From assembly GCF_002934235.1 (NCBI RefSeq), contig NZ_PTIS01000004.1, positions 79,276 through 143,275 on the forward strand: DNA of 64,000 nt, written 5' to 3'. The notes under the pieces are model-generated. The model had not been told where the DNA came from, did not search any database, and saw only the letters and a list, made by a program, of their open reading frames with translations. The DNA is from Clostridium algidicarnis DSM 15099 (GTDB taxonomy: Bacteria; Bacillota; Clostridia; Clostridiales; Clostridiaceae). Within the stretch, counting starts at the first letter, position 1, and the number at the start of each line of letters is the position of its first letter. Shown in pieces: positions 37,825 through 45,626 of this stretch. The position numbers and the translations under genes are program-made.

Positions 37825-38379
37825 ATGAAAGCTACTGGAATAGTTAGACGTATAGATGATCTTGGAAGAGTGGTTATACCTAAAGAGATAAGAAGGACAT
37901 TAAGGATTAGAGAAGGTGATCCTTTAGAGATATTTACGGACAGAGAAGGTGGAGTTATATTAAAAAAATATTCTCCTATAGGAGAACTAGGTGACTTTTC
38001 TAAAGAATATGCAGATTCTTTGCAACAATCAATAGGTAATATAATATTGATATGTGATAGAGATGAGTTTATATCAGTTAGTGGAACCCCTAAAAAAGAT
38101 TATATGGAAAAGAAAATTAGTGGAGAGTTAGAGAAGGTTATGGAAGAAAGAAGAACTATATTATTGTCAAAAGAAAAAGATGATTTGATTGCGGTTTATA
38201 ATGAAGAGGAGCCTTCAGAAAAGTATTATGCACAGGTTATATCTCCAGTATTAGCAGAAGGAGATGCAATAGGAGCAGTTATTATTCTTTCCAAAGAGGA
38301 ACAACAAAAATTGGGTGAATTAGAAATTAAAATCGCTGAAACTGCATCTTCCTTCTTGGGTAAACAAATGGAGCAGTAA
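37825..38379 (+). CDS. spoVT: stage V sporulation protein T
   Basis: 184 residues. A forespore transcription regulator. The N-terminal AbrB-like swapped-hairpin DNA-binding domain is intact (MKATGIVRRIDDLGRVVIPK, then IREGDPLEIF; residues 1-52) and the C-terminal GAF-like domain covers about 57-180. SpoVT of Bacillus tunes sigma-G-dependent genes. It has GGAGGAAAA as ribosome binding site. It is flanked by a sigma-G-like promoter and a hairpin terminator. Confidence 0.97.
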   Translation: MKATGIVRRIDDLGRVVIPKEIRRTLRIREGDPLEIFTDREGGVILKKYSPIGELGDFSKEYADSLQQSIGNIILICDRDEFISVSGTPKKDYMEKKISGELEKVMEERRTILLSKEKDDLIAVYNEEEPSEKYYAQVISPVLAEGDAIGAVIILSKEEQQKLGELEIKIAETASSFLGKQMEQ

Positions 38380-38434
38380 TTAAATTTAATATAATTCCTA
38401 TAATTATTTACCACAGCATTAAAATTATTGACAT

Positions 38435-38469
38435 AAAAACAATAATATATTCAACATATTATTGTTTTT
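38435..38469 (+). terminator. hairpin after spoVT
   Basis: A 14-base perfect stem (AAAAACAATAATAT with its complement) and loop ATTCAAC. The right arm ends in five Ts. It could alternatively lie in the spoVB-like leader, since TTGACA overlaps its left edge. Confidence 0.65.
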
Positions 38470-38566
38470 AATAAGAGTGAAATTAATAAATAAGTTTTAG
38501 TAATAATACTTCAAATCTTAAAATAGAGATAATTAGTAAACTATTTCTAAGATTTGGAGGTATCAC

Positions 38567-40102
38567 ATGAAAAAACACTCACTTATTAAGGGTACTATAA
38601 TACTTGGACTTGCAGGAATTGTATCTAAGTTTTTAGGATTATTTTTTAGATGGCCTCTTATAATGTTAATAGGGGATGAAGGAATAGGATATTATCAAAT
38701 GTCCTATCCTCTTTATACCTTTTTTATAGCCTTAGCCTCGGGAGTGCCAATAGCTATATCTAAATTAGTTTCTGAAAAAAATGCTTTAGGTGACAAAGAA
38801 GGCATAATGAAGGTTCTTAAAGAATCTTTCATATTGATGATTTTTATGGGATTTGGTAGCACTGCTTTGCTTCTTATATTTTCTAAACATATAATAAGTT
38901 ATTTACAATGGAGCGAAAAGTCATATTATTCCCTTATTGCAATATCTATAGCACCTTCATTTATAGCTATAATGAGTGTACTTAGAGGTTTTTTCCAAGG
39001 ACTACAAAATATGAAACCAACAGCTGTATCGCAAATTATTGAGCAGCTAGGTAGAGTGATAGTAGGAGTTGGACTTGCTGTTTTGTTATTACCTTATGGA
39101 GTAGAATATGCGGCGGGAGGAGCTGCTATTGGGGCATCGGCAGGAGGGCTTTTTGGAGGCGTTTATTTAACAATAAAGTATATAAGAATAAAAATGCCAA
39201 TAAGGCTATTTAAATTAAAAAAGGATGAAAAGGTTCTAGAAAGCTTACTTAGAATTTCAATCCCGCTATCACTTGGTGCTACAGTTGCAACTATAATGGG
39301 ACTTATAGATTCTATTTTAGTGCCTAAAAAGTTGCTAGAAGCTGGACTCACATCTAAAGAGGCCACAATACTTTATGGTCAGTTAACAGGGAAAGCTAAT
39401 GTGTTAGTAAATGTTCCTTTAACACTTTGTGTTGCGTTGTGCTCTGCAATAATTCCAATTATTGCAGAGGCGTATATATTAAGAAGAAAAAATGACATTA
39501 TAAATAAGGTGGAGGTTGCAATTAAGATATCATCTGTAATTGCAATTCCATCTATGTTAGGACTCATGTTTTTAGCAAAGCCTATAATGACACTTATATT
39601 TCCGAATTACGGGGAAGGATATAATATACTAAAGTACTTAGCCTTATCCATACCAGCTACAGCATTAGCTCAAATAAGTACCGCCATCCTACAGGGGACA
39701 GGACATTATTTCAAACCTATCATAAACCTTTTCGTAGGTTGCGTGTTCAAGGTAATGATAACTTTATTTATGGTTCCTTTGCCACTTTTCAATATTTATG
39801 GTGCTGTTATAGGAACCATAGTTGCATATACATTAGCAGCCTACCTCAATATGAAGGATGTAAGAAAAAAGCTAAATATAAGCATAGATTATTATAATAC
39901 CACTATAAAACCATCTTATGCATCTGTTATAATGATAATAGCGGTGATTATAAGTTATAATAAAACTATTATTTATACTGGTAGTAATGGTATAGCTTGC
40001 ATTGTATCCATACTTCTAGGTATTATTATATATATAATTTTAGTGATTGCTTTTGGAATATTTAAATATAACTATATAAAAGATAGATTTTTAAGGAGAT
40101 AG
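38567..40102 (+). CDS. SpoVB/MurJ-like polysaccharide flippase family protein
   Basis: 511 residues with about 14 hydrophobic segments, of the MVF/polysaccharide-transporter part of the MOP superfamily. It begins KGTIILGLAGIVSKFLGLFFRWPLIMLIGDEGIGYYQMSYPL, typical of SpoVB and its relative YabM. By position (between spoVT and mazG) it corresponds to B. subtilis yabM. Proteins of this group are thought to flip lipid-linked cell wall or cortex precursors across the membrane. Whether it serves the cortex or the vegetative wall is not clear from the sequence. The next gene starts 12 bases later. Confidence 0.9.
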   Translation: MKKHSLIKGTIILGLAGIVSKFLGLFFRWPLIMLIGDEGIGYYQMSYPLYTFFIALASGVPIAISKLVSEKNALGDKEGIMKVLKESFILMIFMGFGSTALLLIFSKHIISYLQWSEKSYYSLIAISIAPSFIAIMSVLRGFFQGLQNMKPTAVSQIIEQLGRVIVGVGLAVLLLPYGVEYAAGGAAIGASAGGLFGGVYLTIKYIRIKMPIRLFKLKKDEKVLESLLRISIPLSLGATVATIMGLIDSILVPKKLLEAGLTSKEATILYGQLTGKANVLVNVPLTLCVALCSAIIPIIAEAYILRRKNDIINKVEVAIKISSVIAIPSMLGLMFLAKPIMTLIFPNYGEGYNILKYLALSIPATALAQISTAILQGTGHYFKPIINLFVGCVFKVMITLFMVPLPLFNIYGAVIGTIVAYTLAAYLNMKDVRKKLNISIDYYNTTIKPSYASVIMIIAVIISYNKTIIYTGSNGIACIVSILLGIIIYIILVIAFGIFKYNYIKDRFLRR

Positions 40103-40113
40103 GGGAGAAACAA

Positions 40114-41559
40114 ATGATTAAAATATTAGGTCTAGGACCTGGCTCACCTGAAGCATTAACATTAGGCACTTTAAATGAGCTTAAGTCAGGAAAAGATATA
40201 TATCTAAGAACAGAAAAACATCCCACAGTAGACTATATTAAAAGTATGGATATAAAGGTTCATACCTATGATTTTGCTTATGATAAGTTTGATAGCTTTG
40301 ACAAAGTATATCAGTTTATAGCTGAGGATTTAATAAAAAGACATAATATAGTGGATGAGGTTATATATGCAGTACCAGGGCATCCTTTAGTAGCAGAGCG
40401 GACTGTAAATATTTTAATAGATTTATGCGAAAACCAAGGAATAGCTGTAGAAATTGTCCCAGCAGTAAGTTTTATTGATGTTATTATAGAAAGACTAAAG
40501 ATAGATCCTATAAATGGACTTAAAATAATAGATGCTTTTGATGTTGGAAATCAAAATTTAGATAATAATGCAGGATTAATAATAACCCAGGTATATGATC
40601 AGTTAATATCATCAGAGGTGAAAATTAGATTGCTAGATTACTACCATTATGATAAAGAAATATACTTTGTTCGGGCAGCTGGTGTTAAGGGAGAGGAAAG
40701 CATAAGGAAAATACCTTTATATACATTAGACAGGCAAGCGGACATAGATTATCTCACATCGTTATACATACCTAAAGGAGGTAAAGAAAATAAAGGGTTA
40801 AGCGAACTATTAGATATAATGGAGAAATTACGGTCAGAAGAAGGTTGCCCTTGGGATAGAGAGCAAACACATGAAAGTCTAAAAAGATATCTAGTAGAAG
40901 AGAGCTATGAGGTTATAGAGGCTATAGAGGAAAAAGATGATGAAAAAATAATAGAAGAATTAGGTGATGTACTACTACAGGTAGTGTTTCACGCTGTTAT
41001 AGGGAAAGAAGAAGGTTATTTTAACATTAATGATATCATAAATTCTATAAGCAAGAAGATGATAGATAGACATCCTCATGTGTTTGGAGATACAAAAGTT
41101 GATAATTCAATAGAGGTTATGGTAAAATGGGAAGAAATAAAAAGCATAGAAAAGGGATATAGCACTGTGGTAGATGCTATGGAACATATAGCAAAATCTT
41201 TACCTTCTTTAATAAGAGCAGAAAAAGTACAATCTAAGGCTAAAAAGGTAGGATTTGACTTTGATGTTGTAGACGGGGCTATGGATAAGATAATAGAAGA
41301 ATTTTATGAGTTAAAAGAAGTATATAAAGGCTCAAATGAGGCAATAATAGAAGAAGAAATGGGAGATTTAATATTTTCTTGCGTTAATGTAGCTAGGATG
41401 CTAGGCATAGATTCAGAACTTGCCCTTAACAAAACTATAAATAAATTCATAAAAAGATTTAAATTCATGGAAGACACAGCTAAAAGTAAAGAGATAAAAT
41501 TAGAACAGATGTCACTGGAAGAAATGGATCAATTATGGAATTTATCTAAAAGCATATAA
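40114..41559 (+). CDS. mazG: tetrapyrrole methylase-like/MazG fusion protein (YabN)
   Basis: 481 residues. An N-terminal tetrapyrrole-methylase fold (about 1-215, ILGLGPGSPEALTLGT and YAVPGHPLVAERT) is fused to two MazG-type nucleoside triphosphate pyrophosphohydrolase units (about 235-480). The first has LRSEEGCPWDREQTHESLKRYLVEESYEVIEAI and ELGDVLLQVVFHA with the acidic metal site; the second has EEFYELKEV and EEEMGDLIFSCVNVAR. The fusion is normal for Firmicute YabN. MazG cleans up noncanonical NTPs; the methylase part has no known substrate. Ribosome binding site AGGGGAG. Confidence 0.94.
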   Translation: MIKILGLGPGSPEALTLGTLNELKSGKDIYLRTEKHPTVDYIKSMDIKVHTYDFAYDKFDSFDKVYQFIAEDLIKRHNIVDEVIYAVPGHPLVAERTVNILIDLCENQGIAVEIVPAVSFIDVIIERLKIDPINGLKIIDAFDVGNQNLDNNAGLIITQVYDQLISSEVKIRLLDYYHYDKEIYFVRAAGVKGEESIRKIPLYTLDRQADIDYLTSLYIPKGGKENKGLSELLDIMEKLRSEEGCPWDREQTHESLKRYLVEESYEVIEAIEEKDDEKIIEELGDVLLQVVFHAVIGKEEGYFNINDIINSISKKMIDRHPHVFGDTKVDNSIEVMVKWEEIKSIEKGYSTVVDAMEHIAKSLPSLIRAEKVQSKAKKVGFDFDVVDGAMDKIIEEFYELKEVYKGSNEAIIEEEMGDLIFSCVNVARMLGIDSELALNKTINKFIKRFKFMEDTAKSKEIKLEQMSLEEMDQLWNLSKSI

Positions 41560-41687
41560 CAAAAAAGAGCAGTTTAGAAGGAATATTCATATAAATGTAG
41601 AATAATAAGATTTATAAAAGCAATTTTGCGTTATTAAATAGCAGGTTATAAATAAAAAAATAAAATACTTGTAATGTAGATGTAGAC

Positions 41688-41716
41688 TTGTATTGCAATT
41701 AATTATATAATATGAT
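41688..41716 (+). promoter_or_regulatory. sigma-A promoter of the HU gene
   Basis: TTGTAT, 17-base spacer, TATGAT. The rest of the 41560-41809 gap shows nothing else of note. Confidence 0.55.
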
Positions 41717-41809
41717 AATGTATAATAAATTTATAAAACTTATACATACAAACTTATTCAATATATTGTCTAGGTTTAAACTAACTCTAATTTAAAGGAG
41801 GAAACAAAA

Positions 41810-42085
41810 GTGAATAAATCAGAATTAATCTCAAGCATGGCTGAAAAAAGTAAATTAACTAAAAAAGATGCAGAAGTAGCATTAAAAGCTTTTATAGAAA
41901 GCGTAGAAGAGTCTTTAGAAAAAGGTGAAAAGGTTCAATTAGTTGGCTTTGGAACTTTCGAAACAAGACAAAGAGCTGAAAGAGAAGGAAGAAACCCAAG
42001 AACTAAAGAAACTATAAAGATTCCTGCAACAACTGCTCCAGTATTTAAAGCTGGTAAGGAGTTCAAGGAAAGAGTTAATAAATAA
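41810..42085 (+). CDS. hup: DNA-binding protein HU
   Basis: 91 residues. A dimeric histone-like protein that bends and compacts DNA. The sequence matches HU throughout: [46 protein letters not shown] and the C-terminal [18 protein letters not shown] start with AAAGGAGGAAA. HU lies at this place between mazG and rqcP in many clostridia. A compact terminator follows. Confidence 0.98.
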   Translation: MNKSELISSMAEKSKLTKKDAEVALKAFIESVEESLEKGEKVQLVGFGTFETRQRAEREGRNPRTKETIKIPATTAPVFKAGKEFKERVNK

Positions 42086-42098
42086 CTTTAAAACTATT

Positions 42099-42126
42099 TA
42101 ACCCGGGTTTATCTCGGGTTATTTTT
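42099..42126 (+). terminator. terminator after hup
   Basis: TAACCCG / CGGGTTA stem with a short loop, then TTTTT; 16 bases before the next start. Confidence 0.88.
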
Positions 42127-42141
42127 GTAGGAGGAATTAAA

Positions 42142-42405
42142 ATGAGATTAGACAAATATTTAAAAGTATCTAGAATAATAAAAAGAAGAACAGTGGCAAA
42201 AGAAATTTGTGAAAGTGGTAGAGTTACCATTAATTCAAAAGTAGCTAAAGCAAGTACAGACATAAAAGAGGGAGATATAATAGAAATTAAATTTGCAAAC
42301 AACTCCTTAAAGGCAGAAGTACTAAAACTTTCAGAACATGTTAAAAAAGAAGATGCTAGACTTATGTATGAAATAATAGAGGGTGAAGAGGATGTAGAGG
42401 ATTAG
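42142..42405 (+). CDS. rqcP: RqcP/YabO, S4-domain ribosome quality control factor
   Basis: 87 residues, an Hsp15-like S4 RNA-binding protein. It starts [22 protein letters not shown] and contains [22 protein letters not shown]. RqcP acts with RqcH in alanine tailing on stalled 50S subunits in B. subtilis. The acidic tail EEDVED is short. It is followed by a 190-base leader before yabP that includes a small ORF. Confidence 0.95.
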   Translation: MRLDKYLKVSRIIKRRTVAKEICESGRVTINSKVAKASTDIKEGDIIEIKFANNSLKAEVLKLSEHVKKEDARLMYEIIEGEEDVED

Positions 42406-42475
42406 AAAACTTTTATAATCGGATTAGAGAAACATTCATAGTTGTATTATATAATTATTGATGTAGGAGTTTTAG

Positions 42476-42522
42476 CCTCTTAAAGGATGATTAGGTTATA
42501 AATCGGTATATCCTAAAAGAGG
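42476..42522 (+). promoter_or_regulatory. hairpin sequestering a Shine-Dalgarno upstream of yabP
   Basis: CCTCTT-AA-AGGAT at 42476-42488 pairs with ATCCT-AA-AAGAGG at 42510-42522, leaving a 21-base loop and a symmetrical AA internal loop. The right arm holds most of the ribosome binding site AGAGGTGG of the small ORF at 42531, so the hairpin would block its translation. Confidence 0.5.
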
Positions 42523-42530
42523 TGGCAAAA

Positions 42531-42608
42531 ATGAATAGCATATATATACAACCTTTCACATATATTGTAGAGAAATATAGTAGGAGGTTGTTTTCTTATG
42601 GAAAATAA
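42531..42608 (+). CDS. possible 25-residue upstream ORF coupled to yabP
   Basis: ATG at 42531 has AGAGGTGG six bases upstream and reads 25 codons, beginning MNSIYIQPFTYIVEKYSRRL, then stops at TAA 42606-42608. It overlaps the yabP start codon (42598) in another frame. The length is too short for family recognition. It may be a leader peptide coupling translation to yabP, or only a chance frame. Confidence 0.35.
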   Translation: MNSIYIQPFTYIVEKYSRRLFSYGK

Positions 42609-42894
42609 AAAAGACACCAAAGGTGAAGATAAAAAAAGTAATTTAACTTTAGATAATAGGAAAAGATTATTCCTTACAGGAGTTATAGAAGTATTTAATT
42701 TTAATGAAGAAACTATTTCATTGAACACATCTATAGGAGTATTAAACATAAGAGGTAAGAATTTAAAAATGAACAAGTTGGATGTTCAAAATGGAGAGGT
42801 AATAGTCGGTGGAACTATAGATTCATTTGTATATAGCACTTTAGAAGCAAAAAGGGTTAATACAGATAGCATAATAAAAAGATTATTTAAATAG
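42598..42894 (+). CDS. yabP: sporulation protein YabP
   Basis: 98 residues. A small beta-rich spore protein, needed for spore formation in B. subtilis together with YabQ, expressed in the mother cell under sigma-E. The YabP/YqfC-fold core is seen in NRKRLFLTGVIEVFNFNEETISLNT and GVLNIRGKNLKMNKLDVQNGEVIVGG. The N-terminal 20 residues are charged and variable. The ribosome binding site is TAGGAGG. yabQ begins 12 bases after its stop. Confidence 0.93.
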   Translation: MENKKDTKGEDKKSNLTLDNRKRLFLTGVIEVFNFNEETISLNTSIGVLNIRGKNLKMNKLDVQNGEVIVGGTIDSFVYSTLEAKRVNTDSIIKRLFK

Positions 42895-42906
42895 GTGGAG
42901 AGAAAC

Positions 42907-43293
42907 ATGATAATACCTTTATTATTTCAGTTTAAAACTATACTATTTAGCATATTATCAGGTATTATAACAGGTATTTTATTTGACTTTTATAGAATTA
43001 TAAGAGGACACAATAAAAATAAAGTATTAGCAGTCTTCCAAGATCTTTTGTTTTGGATTTTAGCATCAATTATTGTATTTGTCTTTTTGCTTTACACCAA
43101 TTATGCTCTTATTGTACCCTATGTTTACCTATACATAGCTCTAGGGATATATATATACCTTAAACTTTTAAGTAAATATATTTTAAAAGTACAATATGCT
43201 ATATATAGATTTATAGCAAAAGTGTTTAGAGTAGGCTTTAATCACGTATTTTACCCACTAAAATTAATATTTTATAACAAAAGTAAAAAATAA
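42907..43293 (+). CDS. yabQ: spore cortex biosynthesis protein YabQ
   Basis: 128 residues with four membrane segments (about 6-28, 44-64, 67-86 and a weaker one near 95-112). The family motif GILFDFYRIIRG follows the first segment. YabQ is a mother-cell membrane protein needed for cortex formation in B. subtilis. ATG at 42907 is used with AGGTGGAG; the GTG at 42895 lies in that site. The order yabP-yabQ-divIC-yabR-spoIIE matches B. subtilis. Confidence 0.93.
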   Translation: MIIPLLFQFKTILFSILSGIITGILFDFYRIIRGHNKNKVLAVFQDLLFWILASIIVFVFLLYTNYALIVPYVYLYIALGIYIYLKLLSKYILKVQYAIYRFIAKVFRVGFNHVFYPLKLIFYNKSKK

Positions 43294-43380
43294 CTATGAA
43301 AACACTTGAATAAAATAGGTTTTATATTTAAAATAGAGATATAGATAAACCATACTATTATCTTAAAGGGGAAAAGAACT

Positions 43381-43659
43381 ATGAAAAGCAAGAAAATTAC
43401 CCTTAAAAGCGTAATAATAATTTTATTATTGATTTTTAGCTTATATACAGTAATAACCCAACAGCTAACTATGGGTAAAATTAAAAAAGATATATATAAG
43501 CAAGAAAAGGAGCTAGAATTAGTAAAAGAAAAAAATCAAAAGTTAAAAGATGAATTTGAGTTATCAAACACTGGACTTTACAAGGAAAAACAAGTAAGAG
43601 AAAGATTGGGATATGTAAAGGACGGAGAGACTCCTGTAATAGACAGTAAGTCAGAGTAA
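43381..43659 (+). CDS. divIC: DivIC/FtsB-like septum protein
   Basis: 92 residues. A short cytoplasmic start, one transmembrane segment (about residues 10-28), then a leucine-zipper-like coiled coil (about 35-65, QEKELELVKEKNQKLKDE) and the conserved VRERLGYVKDGETPVID end. DivIC/FtsB forms a complex with FtsL and DivIB/FtsQ at the division septum. Its place before the S1 gene and spoIIE is conserved in Firmicutes. Confidence 0.92.
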   Translation: MKSKKITLKSVIIILLLIFSLYTVITQQLTMGKIKKDIYKQEKELELVKEKNQKLKDEFELSNTGLYKEKQVRERLGYVKDGETPVIDSKSE

Positions 43660-43732
43660 CTCACTTGAGTTTAGGTTTATTATTTTATATAATATAATAT
43701 ATTAATTATTTTTAAGGAGGAGTCTTTTTAAT

Positions 43733-44137
43733 ATGACCTTAATGGCAGGAAACATTTTAGAAGGTACAGTGGTTAACATTACTAATTTTGGGGCTTTTGT
43801 TGAAGTTGAAGGAAAAACAGGTTTAGTTCATATTTCTGAAGTAGCAGATAATTTTGTTAAGGATATAAGAGAATATCTTAAAGAACAAGATAAAGTAAAA
43901 GTAAAAGTTATTTCTATAGATGATAATGGCAAAATTAGTCTTTCCATCAAACAAGCTATTGTAAAGCAAAGATCTAATAAACCAGTTGAAATTGATTGGG
44001 AATCAGAAAAAGGTAAGGCAGCTTCAGGTAACTTTGAAGATATAATGACAAGATTTTTAAAGGATAGTGAAGAAAGATTACAAGATGTTAAAAAACATCA
44101 AGATAATAGATCAAGAGGATATAATAAGAAAATGTAA
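43733..44137 (+). CDS. S1 RNA-binding domain protein YabR
   Basis: 134 residues. One S1 OB-fold at the N-terminus (about 4-75: GNILEGTVVNITNFGAFVEVEGKTGLVHISEVAD and DDNGKISLSIKQA), then a basic, poorly ordered tail. Related to B. subtilis YabR and general stress protein 13. A ribosome-associated or RNA-binding role is likely, details unknown. ATG at 43733 follows AAGGAGGAG by about 12 bases; an ATG at 43742 would be too far away. A terminator follows. Confidence 0.93.
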   Translation: MTLMAGNILEGTVVNITNFGAFVEVEGKTGLVHISEVADNFVKDIREYLKEQDKVKVKVISIDDNGKISLSIKQAIVKQRSNKPVEIDWESEKGKAASGNFEDIMTRFLKDSEERLQDVKKHQDNRSRGYNKKM

Positions 44138-44154
44138 CTTAATATGATAAGTAG

Positions 44155-44190
44155 TAACCTCCTAGATTTTTAATATAGGGGGTTATTTTT
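44155..44190 (+). terminator. terminator after yabR
   Basis: A 10-base stem TAACCTCCTA / TAGGGGGTTA with one G-T pair and a T-rich tail. Confidence 0.85.
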
Positions 44191-44338
44191 ATTTTAAAAG
44201 GCTATTTGATTTTATTAAAAATTTAAAATTAGAAAGATTATTAATAAAACTGATAGCTTTGAAAGGCTTACGTTGTAACATGTTAATGGACTTTTAATAT
44301 ACAAAAATAATATATAAAAGGCATATAGAAAAAAGTTG

Positions 44339-44367
44339 TTGACAATAGATATAACATCATATATAAT
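44339..44367 (+). promoter_or_regulatory. perfect sigma-A promoter of the tRNA array
   Basis: TTGACA, 17-base spacer, TATAAT, ending 30 bases before the first tRNA. It is the only good promoter before the eight tRNA genes. Confidence 0.9.
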
Positions 44368-44397
44368 AATGTATGTCGCCAAGAAAAAACATAAAAC

Positions 44398-44486
44398 GCT
44401 GGAGTGGCGGAACTGGCAGACGCACAGGACTTAAAATCCTGCGGTGGTTAAACACCGTACCGGTTCGATTCCGGTCTTCAGCACCA
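44398..44486 (+). tRNA. tRNA-Leu(TAA), copy 1
   Basis: 89 bases with encoded CCA. Acceptor GCTGGAG / CTTCAGC, anticodon loop CTTAAAA (anticodon TAA), and the long variable arm of class II tRNAs. Confidence 0.97.
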
Positions 44487-44518
44487 ATGTACTTATATAT
44501 TTGATTAAATAATAATAT

Positions 44519-44594
44519 CGCGGAGTGGAGCAGTTGGCAGCTCGTCGGGCTCATAACCCGAAGGTCGTGGGTTCAAGTCCTACCTCCGCAACCA
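44519..44594 (+). tRNA. initiator tRNA-fMet(CAT), copy 1
   Basis: 76 bases with CCA. The C1-A72 mismatch of the acceptor (CGCGGAG / CTCCGCA) and the anticodon stem GGG/CCC around CTCATAA mark it as initiator. Confidence 0.97.
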
Positions 44595-44607
44595 AAAAAG
44601 TAAATAT

Positions 44608-44684
44608 GGCGGAATAGCTCAGCTGGCTAGAGCATTCGGTTCATACCCGAAGGGTCGTAGGTTCAAGTCCTATTTCCGCTACCA
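44608..44684 (+). tRNA. elongator tRNA-Met(CAT), copy 1
   Basis: 77 bases with CCA. Acceptor GGCGGAA / TTCCGCT and loop TTCATAC. It resembles Bacillus elongator tRNA-Met rather than the CAT-bearing tRNA-Ile2, whose body differs; a lysidine-modified Ile tRNA is therefore unlikely. Confidence 0.9.
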
Positions 44685-44689
44685 AAAGT

Positions 44690-44778
44690 GCTGGAGTGGC
44701 GGAACTGGCAGACGCACAGGACTTAAAATCCTGCGGTGGTTAAACACCGTACCGGTTCGATTCCGGTCTTCAGCACCA
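44690..44778 (+). tRNA. tRNA-Leu(TAA), copy 2
   Basis: Identical to copy 1; it begins 5 bases after the preceding CCA. Confidence 0.97.
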
Positions 44779-44810
44779 ATTTACTTACATATTTAATTAA
44801 ATAATAATAT

Positions 44811-44886
44811 CGCGGAGTGGAGCAGCTGGCAGCTCGTCGGGCTCATAACCCGAAGGTCGTGGGTTCAAATCCTACCTCCGCAACCA
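44811..44886 (+). tRNA. initiator tRNA-fMet(CAT), copy 2
   Basis: Differs from copy 1 at one D-loop base (GCAGC for GCAGT) and one base after the T loop (TTCAAATCC for TTCAAGTCC); the C1-A72 mismatch is kept. Confidence 0.97.
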
Positions 44887-44899
44887 AAAAAGTAAATAT

Positions 44900-44976
44900 G
44901 GCGGAATAGCTCAGCTGGCTAGAGCATTCGGTTCATACCCGAAGGGTCGTAGGTTCAAGTCCTATTTCCGCTACCA
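44900..44976 (+). tRNA. elongator tRNA-Met(CAT), copy 2
   Basis: Same sequence as copy 1, including the five-base spacer to the next tRNA-Leu. Confidence 0.9.
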
Positions 44977-44981
44977 AAAGT

Positions 44982-45070
44982 GCTGGAGTGGCGGAACTGG
45001 CAGACGCACAGGACTTAAAATCCTGCGGTGGTTAAACATCGTACCGGTTCGATTCCGGTCTTCAGCACCA
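44982..45070 (+). tRNA. tRNA-Leu(TAA), copy 3
   Basis: One change from copies 1 and 2, in the variable arm (CATCG for CACCG), giving a G-T pair; otherwise identical. Confidence 0.97.
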
Positions 45071-45102
45071 ATTTACTTATATATTTAATTAAATAATAAT
45101 AT

Positions 45103-45178
45103 CGCGGAGTGGAGCAGCTGGCAGCTCGTCGGGCTCATAACCCGAAGGTCGTGGGTTCAAATCCTACCTCCGCAACCA
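45103..45178 (+). tRNA. initiator tRNA-fMet(CAT), copy 3
   Basis: Same as copy 2. The third unit stops here; no third elongator Met follows. Confidence 0.97.
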
Positions 45179-45216
45179 AAATTAAATATAGATAAAAGTT
45201 TATCTAGTATTAAAAA

Positions 45217-45250
45217 GTATTCGTTAAGATTAATCTTAGCGAATATTTTT
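45217..45250 (+). terminator. terminator of the tRNA array
   Basis: A 14-base stem (ATTCGTTAAGATTA with complement, one G-T pair), then TTTTTT. Confidence 0.85.
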
Positions 45251-45341
45251 TATTTGGGTCTAAAAATAAATTAAATAGATATTTAAACTTTAATGTTATA
45301 ATTCTTACTTGAAGTAAATAATTTGTTAATGTAAGAGAAAT

Positions 45342-45400
45342 AATATGTGGATATCTTTTTATAACCAAAAGTTATCCACATATTAATAGATTTTTTTTTA
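45342..45400 (+). other. hairpin with a T-tract and two DnaA-box-like arms
   Basis: AATATGTGGATA (45342-45353) and its perfect complement (45373-45384) enclose a further CTTTT/AAAAG stem and a seven-base loop; nine Ts follow at about 45392. The right arm contains the perfect DnaA box TTATCCACA (45372-45380), the left arm a one-mismatch box on the other strand. It may be a terminator of a short upstream transcript, a DnaA site, or both. The rest of 45251-45520 shows nothing else clear. Confidence 0.5.
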
Positions 45401-45520
45401 ATACATGACAAATAAAATATAATTTTAATAGGATACCATATTAAATAATGTGTATTTTTTGAATTTAAGAAAAGATGAGAGCATTTTATGTCCTAATAAT
45501 AAAAAAGTTTCATACAGCTT

Positions 45521-45553
45521 ATGACATTTATTTCCTCCAGCTCTTGTTATAAT
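45521..45553 (+). promoter_or_regulatory. Spo0A-type spoIIE promoter with a 21-base spacer
   Basis: ATGACA at 45521-45526 and TATAAT at 45548-45553 are separated by 21 bases. The B. subtilis spoIIE promoter is likewise a sigma-A promoter with an overlong spacer that needs Spo0A. Weak 0A-box-like sequences (TGTCCTA at 45489-45495; TATGACA at the -35 site) are each 5 of 7. Confidence 0.6.
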
Positions 45554-45626
45554 CTAATTAAGATAAAGGTTACTTACATTAGATTAAGAAGAAAAGAACT
45601 CAAAGAATTAAAGGGGGAAATATACT

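Larger units (their letters stand above)
44398..45178 (+). repeat. tandem tRNA cassette Leu-fMet-Met with a 292-base period
   Basis: The Leu genes start at 44398, 44690 and 44982, an exact 292-base period, and the fMet and Met genes and spacers keep the same period. Two full units are followed by a partial third (Leu-fMet). Copies differ at only a few bases, mainly in spacers. Confidence 0.95.

Noticed and set aside
44357..44554. Minus-strand frame across the first tRNA genes
   Set aside because: It is the antisense of tRNA-Leu and tRNA-fMet, has no ribosome binding site, and is a known false call at tRNA arrays.
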